Origin: Ferruginibacter sp.
GTDB taxonomy: Bacteria; Bacteroidota; Bacteroidia; Chitinophagales; Chitinophagaceae
Assembly (NCBI RefSeq): GCF_028288465.1
Contig: NZ_JAQBNR010000019.1
Coordinates: 1-64,000, forward strand
Direction of reading: 5' to 3'
Length of the DNA: 64,000 bases
Shown: positions 42,936-51,363 of the stretch, one piece after another
Layout of the letters: each line of letters opens with the position of its first letter
Position numbering within the stretch: the first letter of the stretch is position 1
Position numbers and translations under genes: made by a program
The notes under the pieces: generated by a model
What the model was told of the DNA's origin: nothing
Seen by the model: the letters and a program-made list of their open reading frames with translations, nothing else
The model's database searches: none

Positions 42936-44357
42936 TTACACTTTGATCGTTTTCCATTTCCCTTTTCTGAAGTAAAAATAACCAGCCAGTGTGATGGCAG
43001 TCTCAGCAACGGGTATTGCAATAAAAACGCCTAAAGGTCCCCATTCAAAATATTTAGCCAGCATATACGCCAATGGAATCTGGATTAACCAGAAGCCGCA
43101 AAAGTTAATAATGGTAGGCGTCCATGTATCGCCGGCACCGTTAAACGTATTCATCATCACCATACCTATGCCGTAAAAAACATAGCCCGATGCAATGATA
43201 CGCCCTGCCTGCGTTGCCACTTTCCGGATGGCTTCATCTGCTGTAAAAAATGACACAAGGTAATTTCCCATCACCCAGAAAATGACAGTTACTACGGCCA
43301 TAAAAATTACATTATAGTAAATGGTTTTCTTCACAGATTCTTCTGCCCGCTGCAATTGTTTGGCACCCAGGTTTTGGCCTACCAGCGTTGCAGCAGAATT
43401 ACTGAGGCCCCATGCCGGCAATAAAAAAAACATCATCAAACGCAGCGCTGTCTGGTAACCTGCCGAGCCGGTTTCTCCGCCTGTTGTAGCTACCAGCTGT
43501 GCTAAAAAAATCCAGCTGCAGCTGCCTATAATAAATTGCAAAATACCCGGCGCCGCAATTTTTACAAGCGAACCAATCACCGCCCAGTCTGGTTCCCAGT
43601 GATCTTCCTTAATTTTTAACTGGCTGTCTCCGTTTATCAAATGATACAACTGGTACACGACCCCGCTGCCACGGCCAATCACCGTAGCCCAGGCGGCGCC
43701 TTCCAAACCCAATGCGGGTATTGGTCCAAGTCCGTTGATGAGGATAGGGCATAAAATAATATTGCAGATGTTGGCCAGCCACAAACTCTTCATCGCCATG
43801 GCTGCATTGCCTGCGCCGCGAAAAATACCGTTGATTAAAAAGAGCAGCATGATCACAATGCTGGCGCCCATCATTATGCGGACAAAGCCTGTCCCCTTTA
43901 AAACAGTGTCGGCAGATGCACCCATCCAGCGCAAAATATCAGCGGCAAAAACCCAGCCCCCGATGCTGATTAATACGGTTACAGCAAGTGCAACCACTAT
44001 GGCTTGTATGCCCGCATGTGCAGCAGCTTCCGGATTTTTTTCACCAATACGGCGGGCCACTACTGCGGTGGCAGCCATGCTCATGCCAATGGCCAGGGAA
44101 TAAATAATGGTGAGTACAGATTCTGTAAGGCCAACAGTTTGTATGGCATGACTGGCATCTTTCAGGTGGCCGACAAAATAAAGGTCAACCACTGCAAATA
44201 CGCTCTCCATGCACATTTCCAGCATCATGGGTATGGCCAGCATCAGCACGGCTTTCCGCAGGCTGCCGGAGGTATAATCCATTTCGTGCCCGTTGATGGC
44301 CTGTTTTAGTAAGGTAAAATAATAAGATAGTTTATTGGCAGGTATGGCTTGTTCCAT
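42936..44357 (-). CDS. MATE family efflux transporter
   Basis: A 473-residue, 12-helix protein of the MATE superfamily. Two homologous halves start near MDYTSGSLRKAVLMLAIPMM and near DHWEPDWAVIGSLVKIAAPG. Family segments include VVDLYFVGHL in helix 1-2, GIFRGAGNAAMAMKSLW near residue 185, the matching FNGAGDTWTPTIINF in the second half, and LVGQNLGAKQLQRAEES. MATE pumps export cationic drugs or metabolites in exchange for sodium or protons. It is monocistronic, flanked by the terminator at 42877 and by the divergent metallophosphoesterase gene. Substrate unknown. Confidence 0.88.
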   Translation of the reverse strand: MEQAIPANKLSYYFTLLKQAINGHEMDYTSGSLRKAVLMLAIPMMLEMCMESVFAVVDLYFVGHLKDASHAIQTVGLTESVLTIIYSLAIGMSMAATAVVARRIGEKNPEAAAHAGIQAIVVALAVTVLISIGGWVFAADILRWMGASADTVLKGTGFVRIMMGASIVIMLLFLINGIFRGAGNAAMAMKSLWLANICNIILCPILINGLGPIPALGLEGAAWATVIGRGSGVVYQLYHLINGDSQLKIKEDHWEPDWAVIGSLVKIAAPGILQFIIGSCSWIFLAQLVATTGGETGSAGYQTALRLMMFFLLPAWGLSNSAATLVGQNLGAKQLQRAEESVKKTIYYNVIFMAVVTVIFWVMGNYLVSFFTADEAIRKVATQAGRIIASGYVFYGIGMVMMNTFNGAGDTWTPTIINFCGFWLIQIPLAYMLAKYFEWGPLGVFIAIPVAETAITLAGYFYFRKGKWKTIKV

Positions 44358-44606
44358 TTTGTAAAGTAGATTTAGATGTAGATGAAATGTAAGGCACAGC
44401 CAAGGGATGAGCTGTTAATTTTTGCCGGTAAAAAAGAGGTTCTTAGCAGATTACAGAACCCGGAACCATTTTCATAAACTTAAATTGAGATTATAAAAAT
44501 AGGGATTTAGTTTTTAAAAACAATCATCTTGAAAATAATTGAGTACAGAATTATCTCATGGTTGCCATACAGGTGACCTAATTTTACAACGGCTATTTAT
44601 TAAGAA

Positions 44607-45368
44607 ATGAAAATACAATACTGTTCTGATCTTCACCTGGAGTTTATACAGAATAACAAGTTTATAAAAAAACATCCGTTAAAACCTGCGGGAGATATAT
44701 TGGTAATGGCCGGTGATATAGTGCCTTTTGCAATAATCGAAGAACAGCATGAATTTTTTAATTACCTGGCTGATAACTTTGAAACAACCTATTGGGTTCC
44801 CGGAAATCATGAGTATTATTATTGGGACATCAGTACAAAAAGCGGCACTATCAATGAAGCTATTCGAAGCAATGTTTTTTTAGTCAATAATCAAACGATA
44901 CAAACGAATAAGGCAAGATTAATCTTTTCAACATTGTGGTCTGCTATATCAACAGATGCAGCTTTTTTTATTCAAAGGAGGATGGCTGATTTTAGTGCTA
45001 TCAACTTTGGCGAAAGGGTTTTCACTCCTGATGATTATAACACACTGCATGGCCAATGCAAAAATTTTATTGAGCATGAATTAGCGATTAAAGCAGATAC
45101 CGCCACCATGGTAATCACCCATCATGTTCCAACATTTTTACAGTACCCGGCAAAATATAAAAGAGATGTTTTGAATGAAGCCTTTGCAACCGAACTGCAT
45201 ACATTGATTGAACAGTCAGGCATTGATTACTGGTTGTATGGCCACCACCATTTTAATACGCCTGCATTTAACATTGGCAAAACCAAACTCATCACCAACC
45301 AGCTTGGCTATATTAAATTCAGGGAAAATGCAGGTTTCAAAAATGATGCAGTGATTGAGATTGTATAA
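44607..45368 (+). CDS. Calcineurin-like metallophosphoesterase
   Basis: A 253-residue soluble protein with the complete metallophosphoesterase motif series: D8 and H10 in CSDLHLEF, GDIVPF near residue 37, GNHEYYYWD near 72, MVITHHVPTFL near 168 and YGHHHFNTPAF near 211. The metal ligands for a dinuclear centre are all visible. The natural substrate is unknown: phosphodiesters or phosphomonoesters are both possible. No signal peptide, so cytoplasmic. It is monocistronic and converges on the DinB gene with only 15 bases between stops. Confidence 0.85.
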   Translation: MKIQYCSDLHLEFIQNNKFIKKHPLKPAGDILVMAGDIVPFAIIEEQHEFFNYLADNFETTYWVPGNHEYYYWDISTKSGTINEAIRSNVFLVNNQTIQTNKARLIFSTLWSAISTDAAFFIQRRMADFSAINFGERVFTPDDYNTLHGQCKNFIEHELAIKADTATMVITHHVPTFLQYPAKYKRDVLNEAFATELHTLIEQSGIDYWLYGHHHFNTPAFNIGKTKLITNQLGYIKFRENAGFKNDAVIEIV

Positions 45369-45376
45369 ACAATTGG

Positions 45377-45394
45377 CAAAGAATTATTTCTTTG
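45377..45394. terminator. Weak bidirectional hairpin between metallophosphoesterase and DinB genes
   Basis: CAAAGAA-TTAT-TTCTTTG is a perfect 7-bp AT-rich stem that overlaps the DinB stop codon at 45384. With only 15 bases between the two stops, it is the only candidate shared terminator. Low GC in the stem makes it weak. Confidence 0.3.
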
Positions 45395-45908
45395 TGTTAT
45401 TGTGTTGTAAAAATTTTACCGTTACCATCAATTGACCCACATGCCGCATGGTATGTTCTGCGCCATGCACCAGCAAACCAATTACAGTTGAAGGCAACTG
45501 CTTTCGTCCCACACCTCTAAAGGCAGTAAGTATTTTTTCATCTGTATTTTTTAACTGCGCAATTGCCTCATCTACCTGCTGATTAAAACGGGTTAACAGT
45601 GCGTTGGTATCAACACCTGTTTGAGGGGCGATGTCTTCAGCATGCAATTGCTCCAGTTGATGAGCAGTCAATGCTTCGCCGCGTGCATAAGTAAATACCC
45701 TGTCCAGGACGCCGGATAAATGCTGTAAATGAAATCCAGGAGACGCAACGCCGGCGGGCCTTTCCCATAACAGGCTGTCCGGAAAATGTTGCAACAGTAC
45801 GGCCAATTCTTCTCTGGCCTGCAACAGCGCATGTGCAACAGGTTGCAGTAAAGGAGGCACATCTGGTACAGGGCCCCGTTGCCAAACCTCTAAATTTTGA
45901 TCTGCCAT
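45384..45908 (-). CDS. DinB family protein
   Basis: A 174-residue four-helix-bundle protein of the DinB/YfiT superfamily. Three metal-binding histidines are visible: H in GFHLQHLSGV (about residue 60), and two in LLVHGAEHTMRHVGQLM near residue 130. LLQPVAHALLQAREELAVLL forms the first helix. Members act as metal-dependent thiol S-transferases or have no known activity. It converges on the metallophosphoesterase gene and lies 122 bases before the next minus-strand gene's terminator. The start ATG at 45906-45908 is the only good one. Confidence 0.82.
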   Translation of the reverse strand: MADQNLEVWQRGPVPDVPPLLQPVAHALLQAREELAVLLQHFPDSLLWERPAGVASPGFHLQHLSGVLDRVFTYARGEALTAHQLEQLHAEDIAPQTGVDTNALLTRFNQQVDEAIAQLKNTDEKILTAFRGVGRKQLPSTVIGLLVHGAEHTMRHVGQLMVTVKFLQHNNTKK

Positions 45909-45954
45909 ATTTTGTAAAAATTATTTTATCAATCCGAAATAAAGAGGTTATTGT

Positions 45955-45998
45955 GGTCCAAAAAAACAGGGTATTTTGAATTACCAAAATACCCTGTT
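45955..45998 (-). terminator. Strong rho-independent terminator
   Basis: Bases 45965-45978 and 45985-45998 form a perfect 14-bp stem (AACAGGGTATTTTG with its complement) around a six-base loop. On the minus strand it is followed by an uninterrupted T-run (complement of the A-run 45959-45966). It lies 33 bases after the stop of the hypothetical gene at 46031. Confidence 0.85.
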
Positions 45999-46030
45999 GC
46001 AAATATATATATACTAAAAAGAAACTGTCT

Positions 46031-46402
46031 TTAAGAATGTGAAATGGCCATCCACTGTGGCATTCTATCTGTTATACTTTTTTTAATGCCAGATAATTTA
46101 TTCACCAGTGCTGTTCTGTTATTGACATGTTCCACCCTGAAGTTTTTAGAAAGAATGGGTATAACTGGCGCAACTTTTTCAGGATGCACTTTTGATGGCC
46201 TTGCTTCTGCCTTAAGCCATTCTTTTAATTCTGCATCTTTTATACCGGCAATATTGCAGGCCTTATCAAAGTCTGTATGCATACCAAAACCTTCCAGCAT
46301 GGCCGGTGCATCTTTTACTTCAGTGTAACGGATATATTTCTTTACAAAAAAATAAAGGCTGTTATTAATCGTCCGGGTATAGGCGCTGTAATAATGTTCC
46401 AT
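46031..46402 (-). CDS. Conserved hypothetical protein of Bacteroidota
   Basis: A 123-residue soluble protein starting MEHYYSAYTRTINNSLYFFV. The segment GFGMHTDFDKACNIAGIKDA near residue 38 resembles a small conserved protein common in this phylum, always without a named domain. No signal peptide or membrane helix. The strong terminator directly downstream and the lack of a neighbour on its strand show a monocistronic gene, which supports it being real despite an open frame on the opposite strand (46044-46328). Function unknown. Confidence 0.65.
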   Translation of the reverse strand: MEHYYSAYTRTINNSLYFFVKKYIRYTEVKDAPAMLEGFGMHTDFDKACNIAGIKDAELKEWLKAEARPSKVHPEKVAPVIPILSKNFRVEHVNNRTALVNKLSGIKKSITDRMPQWMAISHS

Positions 46403-46899
46403 ACAAGTATTTTTTAAAATTTACGGTATTTACCGGTGTTTGTATTTAAGATAATTTCCCGGTTTTCAGTGCAGATAGTGGAACAAGTTAAAGTATGGTA
46501 CCAATGTGCATTTCGCACTAAATCAGAAACAGCAATAACGGATGATTTTTAAACAGGATAGGAATAAATCAAAAAAAGTATAGAAGGATTTTATAAACTA
46601 ATGTGCATTTGCCGTGCCAGTTATTGGCGTTCGCAAGATGTTGGACAAAATGACTGGTGTAAAGTTTAAATCTAAATTGGAATGGCTGGTTGTTAAACGG
46701 ATGTTGGAGTCAGGGTACGTAGAAGCATTGTAAAACTACAGCTTTTTTTTTAATTACCAATTTTAAGTTTCAGGATACAGCGCAAACTACCTCTTTATAA
46801 AGTTCATGATGATACAAAAAGAAATTTGTATAACTGTTTAAGGGCAAAGCATATTCGCTTATCATCTTAGTATTACATTTGTTCAATAAACCATATAAC
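46403..46899. other. 497-base gap without a convincing gene
   Basis: AT-rich stretch between a minus-strand hypothetical gene and the plus-strand cupin gene. One short plus-strand frame, 46638-46733, reads MLDKMTGVKFKSKLEWLVVK and ends SGYVEAL. Its stop is followed by a run of eight T at 46743-46750. It may be the 3' relic of a small gene or a very small peptide. The rest must hold the promoters for both flanking genes. No repeat, RNA gene or inverted repeat was recognised. Confidence 0.45.
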
Positions 46900-47223
46900 A
46901 TGCCTTTTATAGAATTAGAGAACCTGCCTGAAAAAGAAATTTTTCCGGGTTTTACCGCACGGGGAATCCATACAGGTACCATGAGTTTTATTTACTGGGA
47001 TGTGAAGGCCGGGGCCGAAGTGCCGGAGCATCAACACCTGCACGAACAGGTGGCCAATGTATTAAAAGGCAGATTTGAATTAACGATAAATGGAGAAACA
47101 ACAATTTTAGAACCCGGTACTGTCGCTGTAATTCCGTCTTATGCGGTACATAGTGGCAGGGCCATTACGGCCTGCGAATTGCTGGATGTTTTTACACCGG
47201 AAAGAGAAGATTATAAATTTTAA
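46900..47223 (+). CDS. Small cupin domain protein
   Basis: A 107-residue single cupin starting MPFIELENLPEKEIFPGF. The ATG at 46900 is chosen over an in-frame TTG at 46879. Cupin motif 1 is VPEHQHLHEQVANVLKGRFE (metal ligands from the HxHxxxE pattern near residues 43-48) and motif 2 is PGTVAVIPSYAVHSG (His near residue 87). The fold usually binds one metal ion and small molecules. The stop is two bases before the SDR start, so the two are translated together and may act on the same compound. Reaction unknown. Confidence 0.8.
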   Translation: MPFIELENLPEKEIFPGFTARGIHTGTMSFIYWDVKAGAEVPEHQHLHEQVANVLKGRFELTINGETTILEPGTVAVIPSYAVHSGRAITACELLDVFTPEREDYKF

Positions 47224-47225
47224 AC

Positions 47226-48014
47226 ATGAACCTTAACCTGATTAATAAAACTGCTCTTGTTTGCGGAGGCTCGCAAGGACTTGGACTAGCAACAGCTAAA
47301 GAACTTGCCTTACTGGGTGCAACAGTTATTATCGCAAGCCGTACAGAAAATAAATTAGTGGAAGCCCTTCAACAACTGGATAGCACCGCAGGCCAGCGAC
47401 ATCATTACCTGGTGACAGATCTCACTGATCCTGAAAAAGCAAAAGCCGTTGTGGAAGAATGGATGCATCAACATGGAACGATACATATCTTAATCAATAA
47501 CGCAGGCGGACCGCCGTCGGGGCCTATGATTGATACTAATGCTGCAGACCTTGAAAAAGCTTTTCTGTCACATGTTGTAAGCAGTCATTTACTGGCGCAA
47601 CTATTGGTGCCGGGTATGCAGCAGGCTGGATATGGGCGCATCATCAATATTGTTTCTACCGCTGTTAAACAACCCATCAATGGGCTGGGGATTTCAAATA
47701 GCATTCGGGCGGCAGTGGCCAACTGGGCAAAAACACTGGCCAATGAAATTGCCCACTCCGGCATTACGGTCAACAATGTTTTACCGGGTTACACCAATAC
47801 CGACCGGTTGAAATATCTTTTTGAAAAGCAAGCCAGTAACCAAGGTTTGACGATAGCCGATATTGAAAAAAATATTGTGCACAGCATTCCGGCAAAACGC
47901 CTGGGGCAACCCGAAGAATTTGGAGCCGTCGCGGCTTTTTTATGTACGCCTGCGGCAGCTTATATCAACGGCGTAAATATCCCGGTTGACGGCGGAAGAA
48001 CCGGCAGTTTGTAA
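47226..48014 (+). CDS. SDR family oxidoreductase with non-canonical active site
   Basis: A 262-residue Rossmann enzyme. The cofactor motif GGSQGLG is at residues 14-20, NNAGG near 89, and the C-terminal NIPVDGGRTGSL closes the fold. The catalytic stretch reads NIVSTAVKQPINGLGISNSI-RAAVANWAKTL: the Ser is present, but the usual YxxxK is replaced by a Ser/Asn and an Arg. This is known in a subgroup of 3-oxoacyl-ACP reductase-like SDR proteins, so it is probably not a simple reductase. It overlaps functionally with the cupin gene two bases upstream. Confidence 0.8.
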   Translation: MNLNLINKTALVCGGSQGLGLATAKELALLGATVIIASRTENKLVEALQQLDSTAGQRHHYLVTDLTDPEKAKAVVEEWMHQHGTIHILINNAGGPPSGPMIDTNAADLEKAFLSHVVSSHLLAQLLVPGMQQAGYGRIINIVSTAVKQPINGLGISNSIRAAVANWAKTLANEIAHSGITVNNVLPGYTNTDRLKYLFEKQASNQGLTIADIEKNIVHSIPAKRLGQPEEFGAVAAFLCTPAAAYINGVNIPVDGGRTGSL

Positions 48015-48077
48015 CCAACTGCCAAAAAACAATACAGCATATTTTAATAAACCAAGTTATTTTAAACCAGTTCTTTT

Positions 48078-49706
48078 ATGGCATATTTATACAAACCAGA
48101 TTTAAAAATTGGATGGATTGTCGGCACCCTGTTGCTCATTTTACCAGCAGCATTTTCGCAACAAAAAAGCCAGACAATTTTTACCATTAACTTAAACGAC
48201 ACCGTACAAAAAATCAGGAACATTGGGGCATCGGCCTGTTGGTTTGGAGAAGAGATTGGGAAGAAATGGCCGGCAGCTGAAAAGGCAGTCATCACGGAAC
48301 GCCTGTTTAGCCGTGGCTTTGAAAAGAATGGTCAGCCCAAAGGCATTGGCCTTTCTGCCTTTCGATTTAATATCGGCGCCGGTACTGCCGAGCAGGGAGA
48401 CAGCAGCGGGATCAGTGATCCTGCACGCCGGGTAGAGTGTTTCCTTTCGCCGCAAGGTAAATACGACTGGAGCAAACAACAGGGATACACCTGGTTGCTA
48501 AAACAGGCAAAAGAATATGGGGTAAAAGATTTGATTGCATTTGTAAACAGTCCACCTGTTCAGTTTACAAAAAACGGCCTGGGGTATAAACTACAGAAAG
48601 ACTTTATAAGTAATTTAAAAGAAGATCAATATACAAACTACACTAATTTTTTAGCAACCGTCATTCAGCACTTTGATAAGATCAACTGCCATTTCAATTA
48701 CATCAGCCCGGTAAACGAGCCGCAATGGGATTGGAGCGGGGAGTATGGCAAGGCAAAGCAGGAAGGATCTCCATGGACAAACGAAGAAATTTATAAAGTG
48801 GTGAAATCACTGAACAATAGTTTGCAGCAAAAAAAGTTGAGCACAAAAATAATTACTACCGAAGCTGCCATGTTATCCAATCTGTATGATTCCAACGCAA
48901 AGGCTTCCCGGCAAATTGCCCATTTTTGGAACCCCAAAAGCGATTTGTTCATTGGTAATTTAAGCCATACTACACCCTTTGTTGAAGGCCATGGATATTT
49001 TACAGATGAAGGTGATGAAAACCTGTTGGGTGCTAGAAAAAAACTGAGAGATACTTTAAAAAAATATGATCCACGCCTGGAATACTGGCAATCGGAATAT
49101 TGCATGCTTGGAGATGGATATAAAGAAAAAGCCATGACTGAAAAAAGAAGTGCTATGGATTGCGCTCTTTTTTTAGCGAAAGTAATTCACCAGGATTTTA
49201 CAGCAGGCAATGCTACTGCCTGGCATTATTGGAATGCTTTTGAACCGGGCGCTGCCGACAGCAATACAAGGTATTACCTGATAGCACTGAAAGAACCAAA
49301 AGATACAACTGCAAAGCTGTATAGCGTAACCAAAAACTTATGGGCGCTGGGGCATTACAGTTTATTTGTGCGCCCGGGCATGTACCGGCTGCAAACCAGT
49401 CGAAGTGATGGTTTAAGCGATATTGCCGCTGCACAGCAGGTAATGGTATCTTCCTTTAAAGATGCTAAAACATTGGTGGTAAATGTGATCAATTATACGA
49501 TAGAAAACACCATTGCCGGTTTCGCATTGCAGGGTTTACCAAAGGCTGCAAAACCAAGGTTGATCAAACGGTATATAACATCAGCGGGTGCCGGAGAAGA
49601 TATGATGCCCTACCCCGTTGCAAACACAGCAGATGAAAAATCGGCCAATAGCTATGACATTATATTGCCGGCCAGGTCAATCACTACTCTCTTATTTTCT
49701 TTATAG
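48078..49706 (+). CDS. GH30 family glycoside hydrolase, secreted
   Basis: A 542-residue exported enzyme (signal peptide core IGWIVGTLLLILPAAFSQQ). The TIM barrel carries the acid/base E214 in ISPVNEPQWDW and the nucleophile E340 in YWQSEYCML, the GH30 retaining pair. The side beta-sandwich follows, ending PARSITTLLFSL. Residues NIGAGTAEQGDSSG near 98 line the expected active-site loop. Related Bacteroidota proteins are annotated endo-beta-1,6-galactanases or glucosylceramidase-like. The exact glycan is not clear. It begins 63 bases after the SDR gene on the same strand but shares no clear pathway with it. Confidence 0.82.
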   Translation: MAYLYKPDLKIGWIVGTLLLILPAAFSQQKSQTIFTINLNDTVQKIRNIGASACWFGEEIGKKWPAAEKAVITERLFSRGFEKNGQPKGIGLSAFRFNIGAGTAEQGDSSGISDPARRVECFLSPQGKYDWSKQQGYTWLLKQAKEYGVKDLIAFVNSPPVQFTKNGLGYKLQKDFISNLKEDQYTNYTNFLATVIQHFDKINCHFNYISPVNEPQWDWSGEYGKAKQEGSPWTNEEIYKVVKSLNNSLQQKKLSTKIITTEAAMLSNLYDSNAKASRQIAHFWNPKSDLFIGNLSHTTPFVEGHGYFTDEGDENLLGARKKLRDTLKKYDPRLEYWQSEYCMLGDGYKEKAMTEKRSAMDCALFLAKVIHQDFTAGNATAWHYWNAFEPGAADSNTRYYLIALKEPKDTTAKLYSVTKNLWALGHYSLFVRPGMYRLQTSRSDGLSDIAAAQQVMVSSFKDAKTLVVNVINYTIENTIAGFALQGLPKAAKPRLIKRYITSAGAGEDMMPYPVANTADEKSANSYDIILPARSITTLLFSL

Positions 49707-49789
49707 TTAATGTCCGTACTTTAAGGTAAATAAAACCAGCCTAGATTTATGGCATGTGAAGTGATGTAAAAAAACCAAAACAAATTTTG

Positions 49790-51286
49790 ATGATTGAGAA
49801 GGATATAAACGGGGAGAAAACGGTAGATGTTATTTTAATTGGTGCCGGTATTATGAGCGCTACCCTGGGAATGATGATAAAAGAATTGATGCCGCAAGCC
49901 AGCATTGAAATTTTTGAAAGGCTGGATATGGTGGCCGGAGAAAGTTCAGATGCATGGAACAATGCAGGTACGGGTCATGCAGCCTTATGCGAATTGAATT
50001 ATACACCCGAAAAAGAAGACGGCACCATCGATTGCAAAAAGGCCCTCGCCATCAACGAAGCGTTTGATATCAGCCGGCAGTTTTGGTCCTGGATGGTAGA
50101 ACAGCAAATCATCCAACCCGGGTTTATAAACAGTGTACCGCACATGAGTTTTGTATGGGGCGAAGACAATGTTACTTATCTTAAAAAAAGATACGAAGCA
50201 CTTACGCAATATCATCCCTATAAAAAAATGCAGTATAGTGAAGATGCTGCTCAACTAAAAAAATGGATGCCGCTTGTAATGGAAGGCAGAGAGCCTTCGC
50301 AAAAAATAGCGGCTACCTATATGGACATCGGCACCGATGTAAATTTTGGCGAGCTCACCCGTGCTATGATTACGCACCTGCAACAGCGGGATAATGTAAC
50401 CCTGCACCTGAAGCATGAAGTACGGGATATTGAAAGGGCCGAAAACGATCAATGGCGTATTTCTGTAAAAGACCTGGCTACAAAAGATTCACGTGAACTG
50501 AATGCCAAATTTGTTTTTATTGGCGCAGGCGGCGGCTCGTTGTGGTTGCTGGAAAAGTCGGGTATACCTGAAGGCAAAGGTTTTGGAGGTTTTCCGGTGG
50601 GTGGGCAATGGCTGCGTTGTACCAATGACGCTGTGATTGAAAGACACGGAGCAAAAGTGTATGGTAAAGCGCCGGAAGGAGCACCGCCCATGTCGGTACC
50701 GCATTTGGATACTCGCCTGATTGAAGGAAAAAAAGCATTGTTGTTCGGACCCTATGCCGGTTTCAGCACCAAGTTTTTAAAGAATGGATCTTATCTTGAT
50801 CTGCCCCTGTCGGTTAAGTTCAGCAACATAGTGCCGATGATTTCGGTGGGCCTAAAAAATATTCCTTTAACAAGATATCTTATCCACGAAGTATTACAAA
50901 CACCGGAAGATAAATTAAAATCACTCCAACAGTTTTTACCTGAAGCGAAGCTGGAAGACTGGGATTTGGAAATTGCAGGTCAGCGGGTACAGGTAATAAA
51001 AAAAGATAAGGAAGAAGGGGGTGTACTGGAGTTTGGAACTGAAGTAGTGGCAGCTGCTGATGGCTCCCTGGCTGCGCTGTTGGGTGCTTCGCCGGGAGCA
51101 TCTACATCGGTGTCTATTATGCTTGGTTTAATTGAACGTTGTTTTCCGGAGAAAATAAAATCATCCGAATGGCAATCAATCATCAAAAAAATGATACCCT
51201 CTTATGGTAGTTCACTGGTAACAAATCCGGACCTCTGTGATGCCATCAGGGCAAAAACAAGTGCTGTATTGGGATTGGTAAATTAA
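49790..51286 (+). CDS. mqo: Malate:quinone oxidoreductase
   Basis: A 498-residue FAD-dependent membrane-associated dehydrogenase that oxidises malate to oxaloacetate and passes electrons to quinone. The start is taken as the ATG at 49790 (a TTG directly before it is in frame). Mqo marks are the N-terminal VDVILIGAGIMSATLGMMIK, the characteristic ESSDAWNNAGTGHAALCELN near residue 47, FVGEDNV-type loop SFVWGEDNVTYLKKRYEAL, FIGAGGGSLWLLEKSGIPEG near 240 and the C-terminal LGASPGASTSVSIMLGLIE. Length matches family norms. It is monocistronic. No malate dehydrogenase gene is nearby. Confidence 0.93.
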   Translation: MIEKDINGEKTVDVILIGAGIMSATLGMMIKELMPQASIEIFERLDMVAGESSDAWNNAGTGHAALCELNYTPEKEDGTIDCKKALAINEAFDISRQFWSWMVEQQIIQPGFINSVPHMSFVWGEDNVTYLKKRYEALTQYHPYKKMQYSEDAAQLKKWMPLVMEGREPSQKIAATYMDIGTDVNFGELTRAMITHLQQRDNVTLHLKHEVRDIERAENDQWRISVKDLATKDSRELNAKFVFIGAGGGSLWLLEKSGIPEGKGFGGFPVGGQWLRCTNDAVIERHGAKVYGKAPEGAPPMSVPHLDTRLIEGKKALLFGPYAGFSTKFLKNGSYLDLPLSVKFSNIVPMISVGLKNIPLTRYLIHEVLQTPEDKLKSLQQFLPEAKLEDWDLEIAGQRVQVIKKDKEEGGVLEFGTEVVAAADGSLAALLGASPGASTSVSIMLGLIERCFPEKIKSSEWQSIIKKMIPSYGSSLVTNPDLCDAIRAKTSAVLGLVN

Positions 51287-51363
51287 AGCAGTTTAAAAGC
51301 CATCCAAACAATATTATATTACTGTGTTATTTTGCAAGGCTAAAATTTTCTGAATAAAAAATC

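Noticed and set aside
44562-44586. TTG and TAATTTTA as a promoter of the metallophosphoesterase gene
   Set aside because: Spacing is 14 bases, not the 19-21 expected, and the -7 box ends in A.
46044-46328. 94-codon plus-strand open frame opposite the hypothetical gene at 46031-46402
   Set aside because: The minus frame is followed by a strong terminator on its own strand and resembles a conserved small protein. The plus frame has neither.
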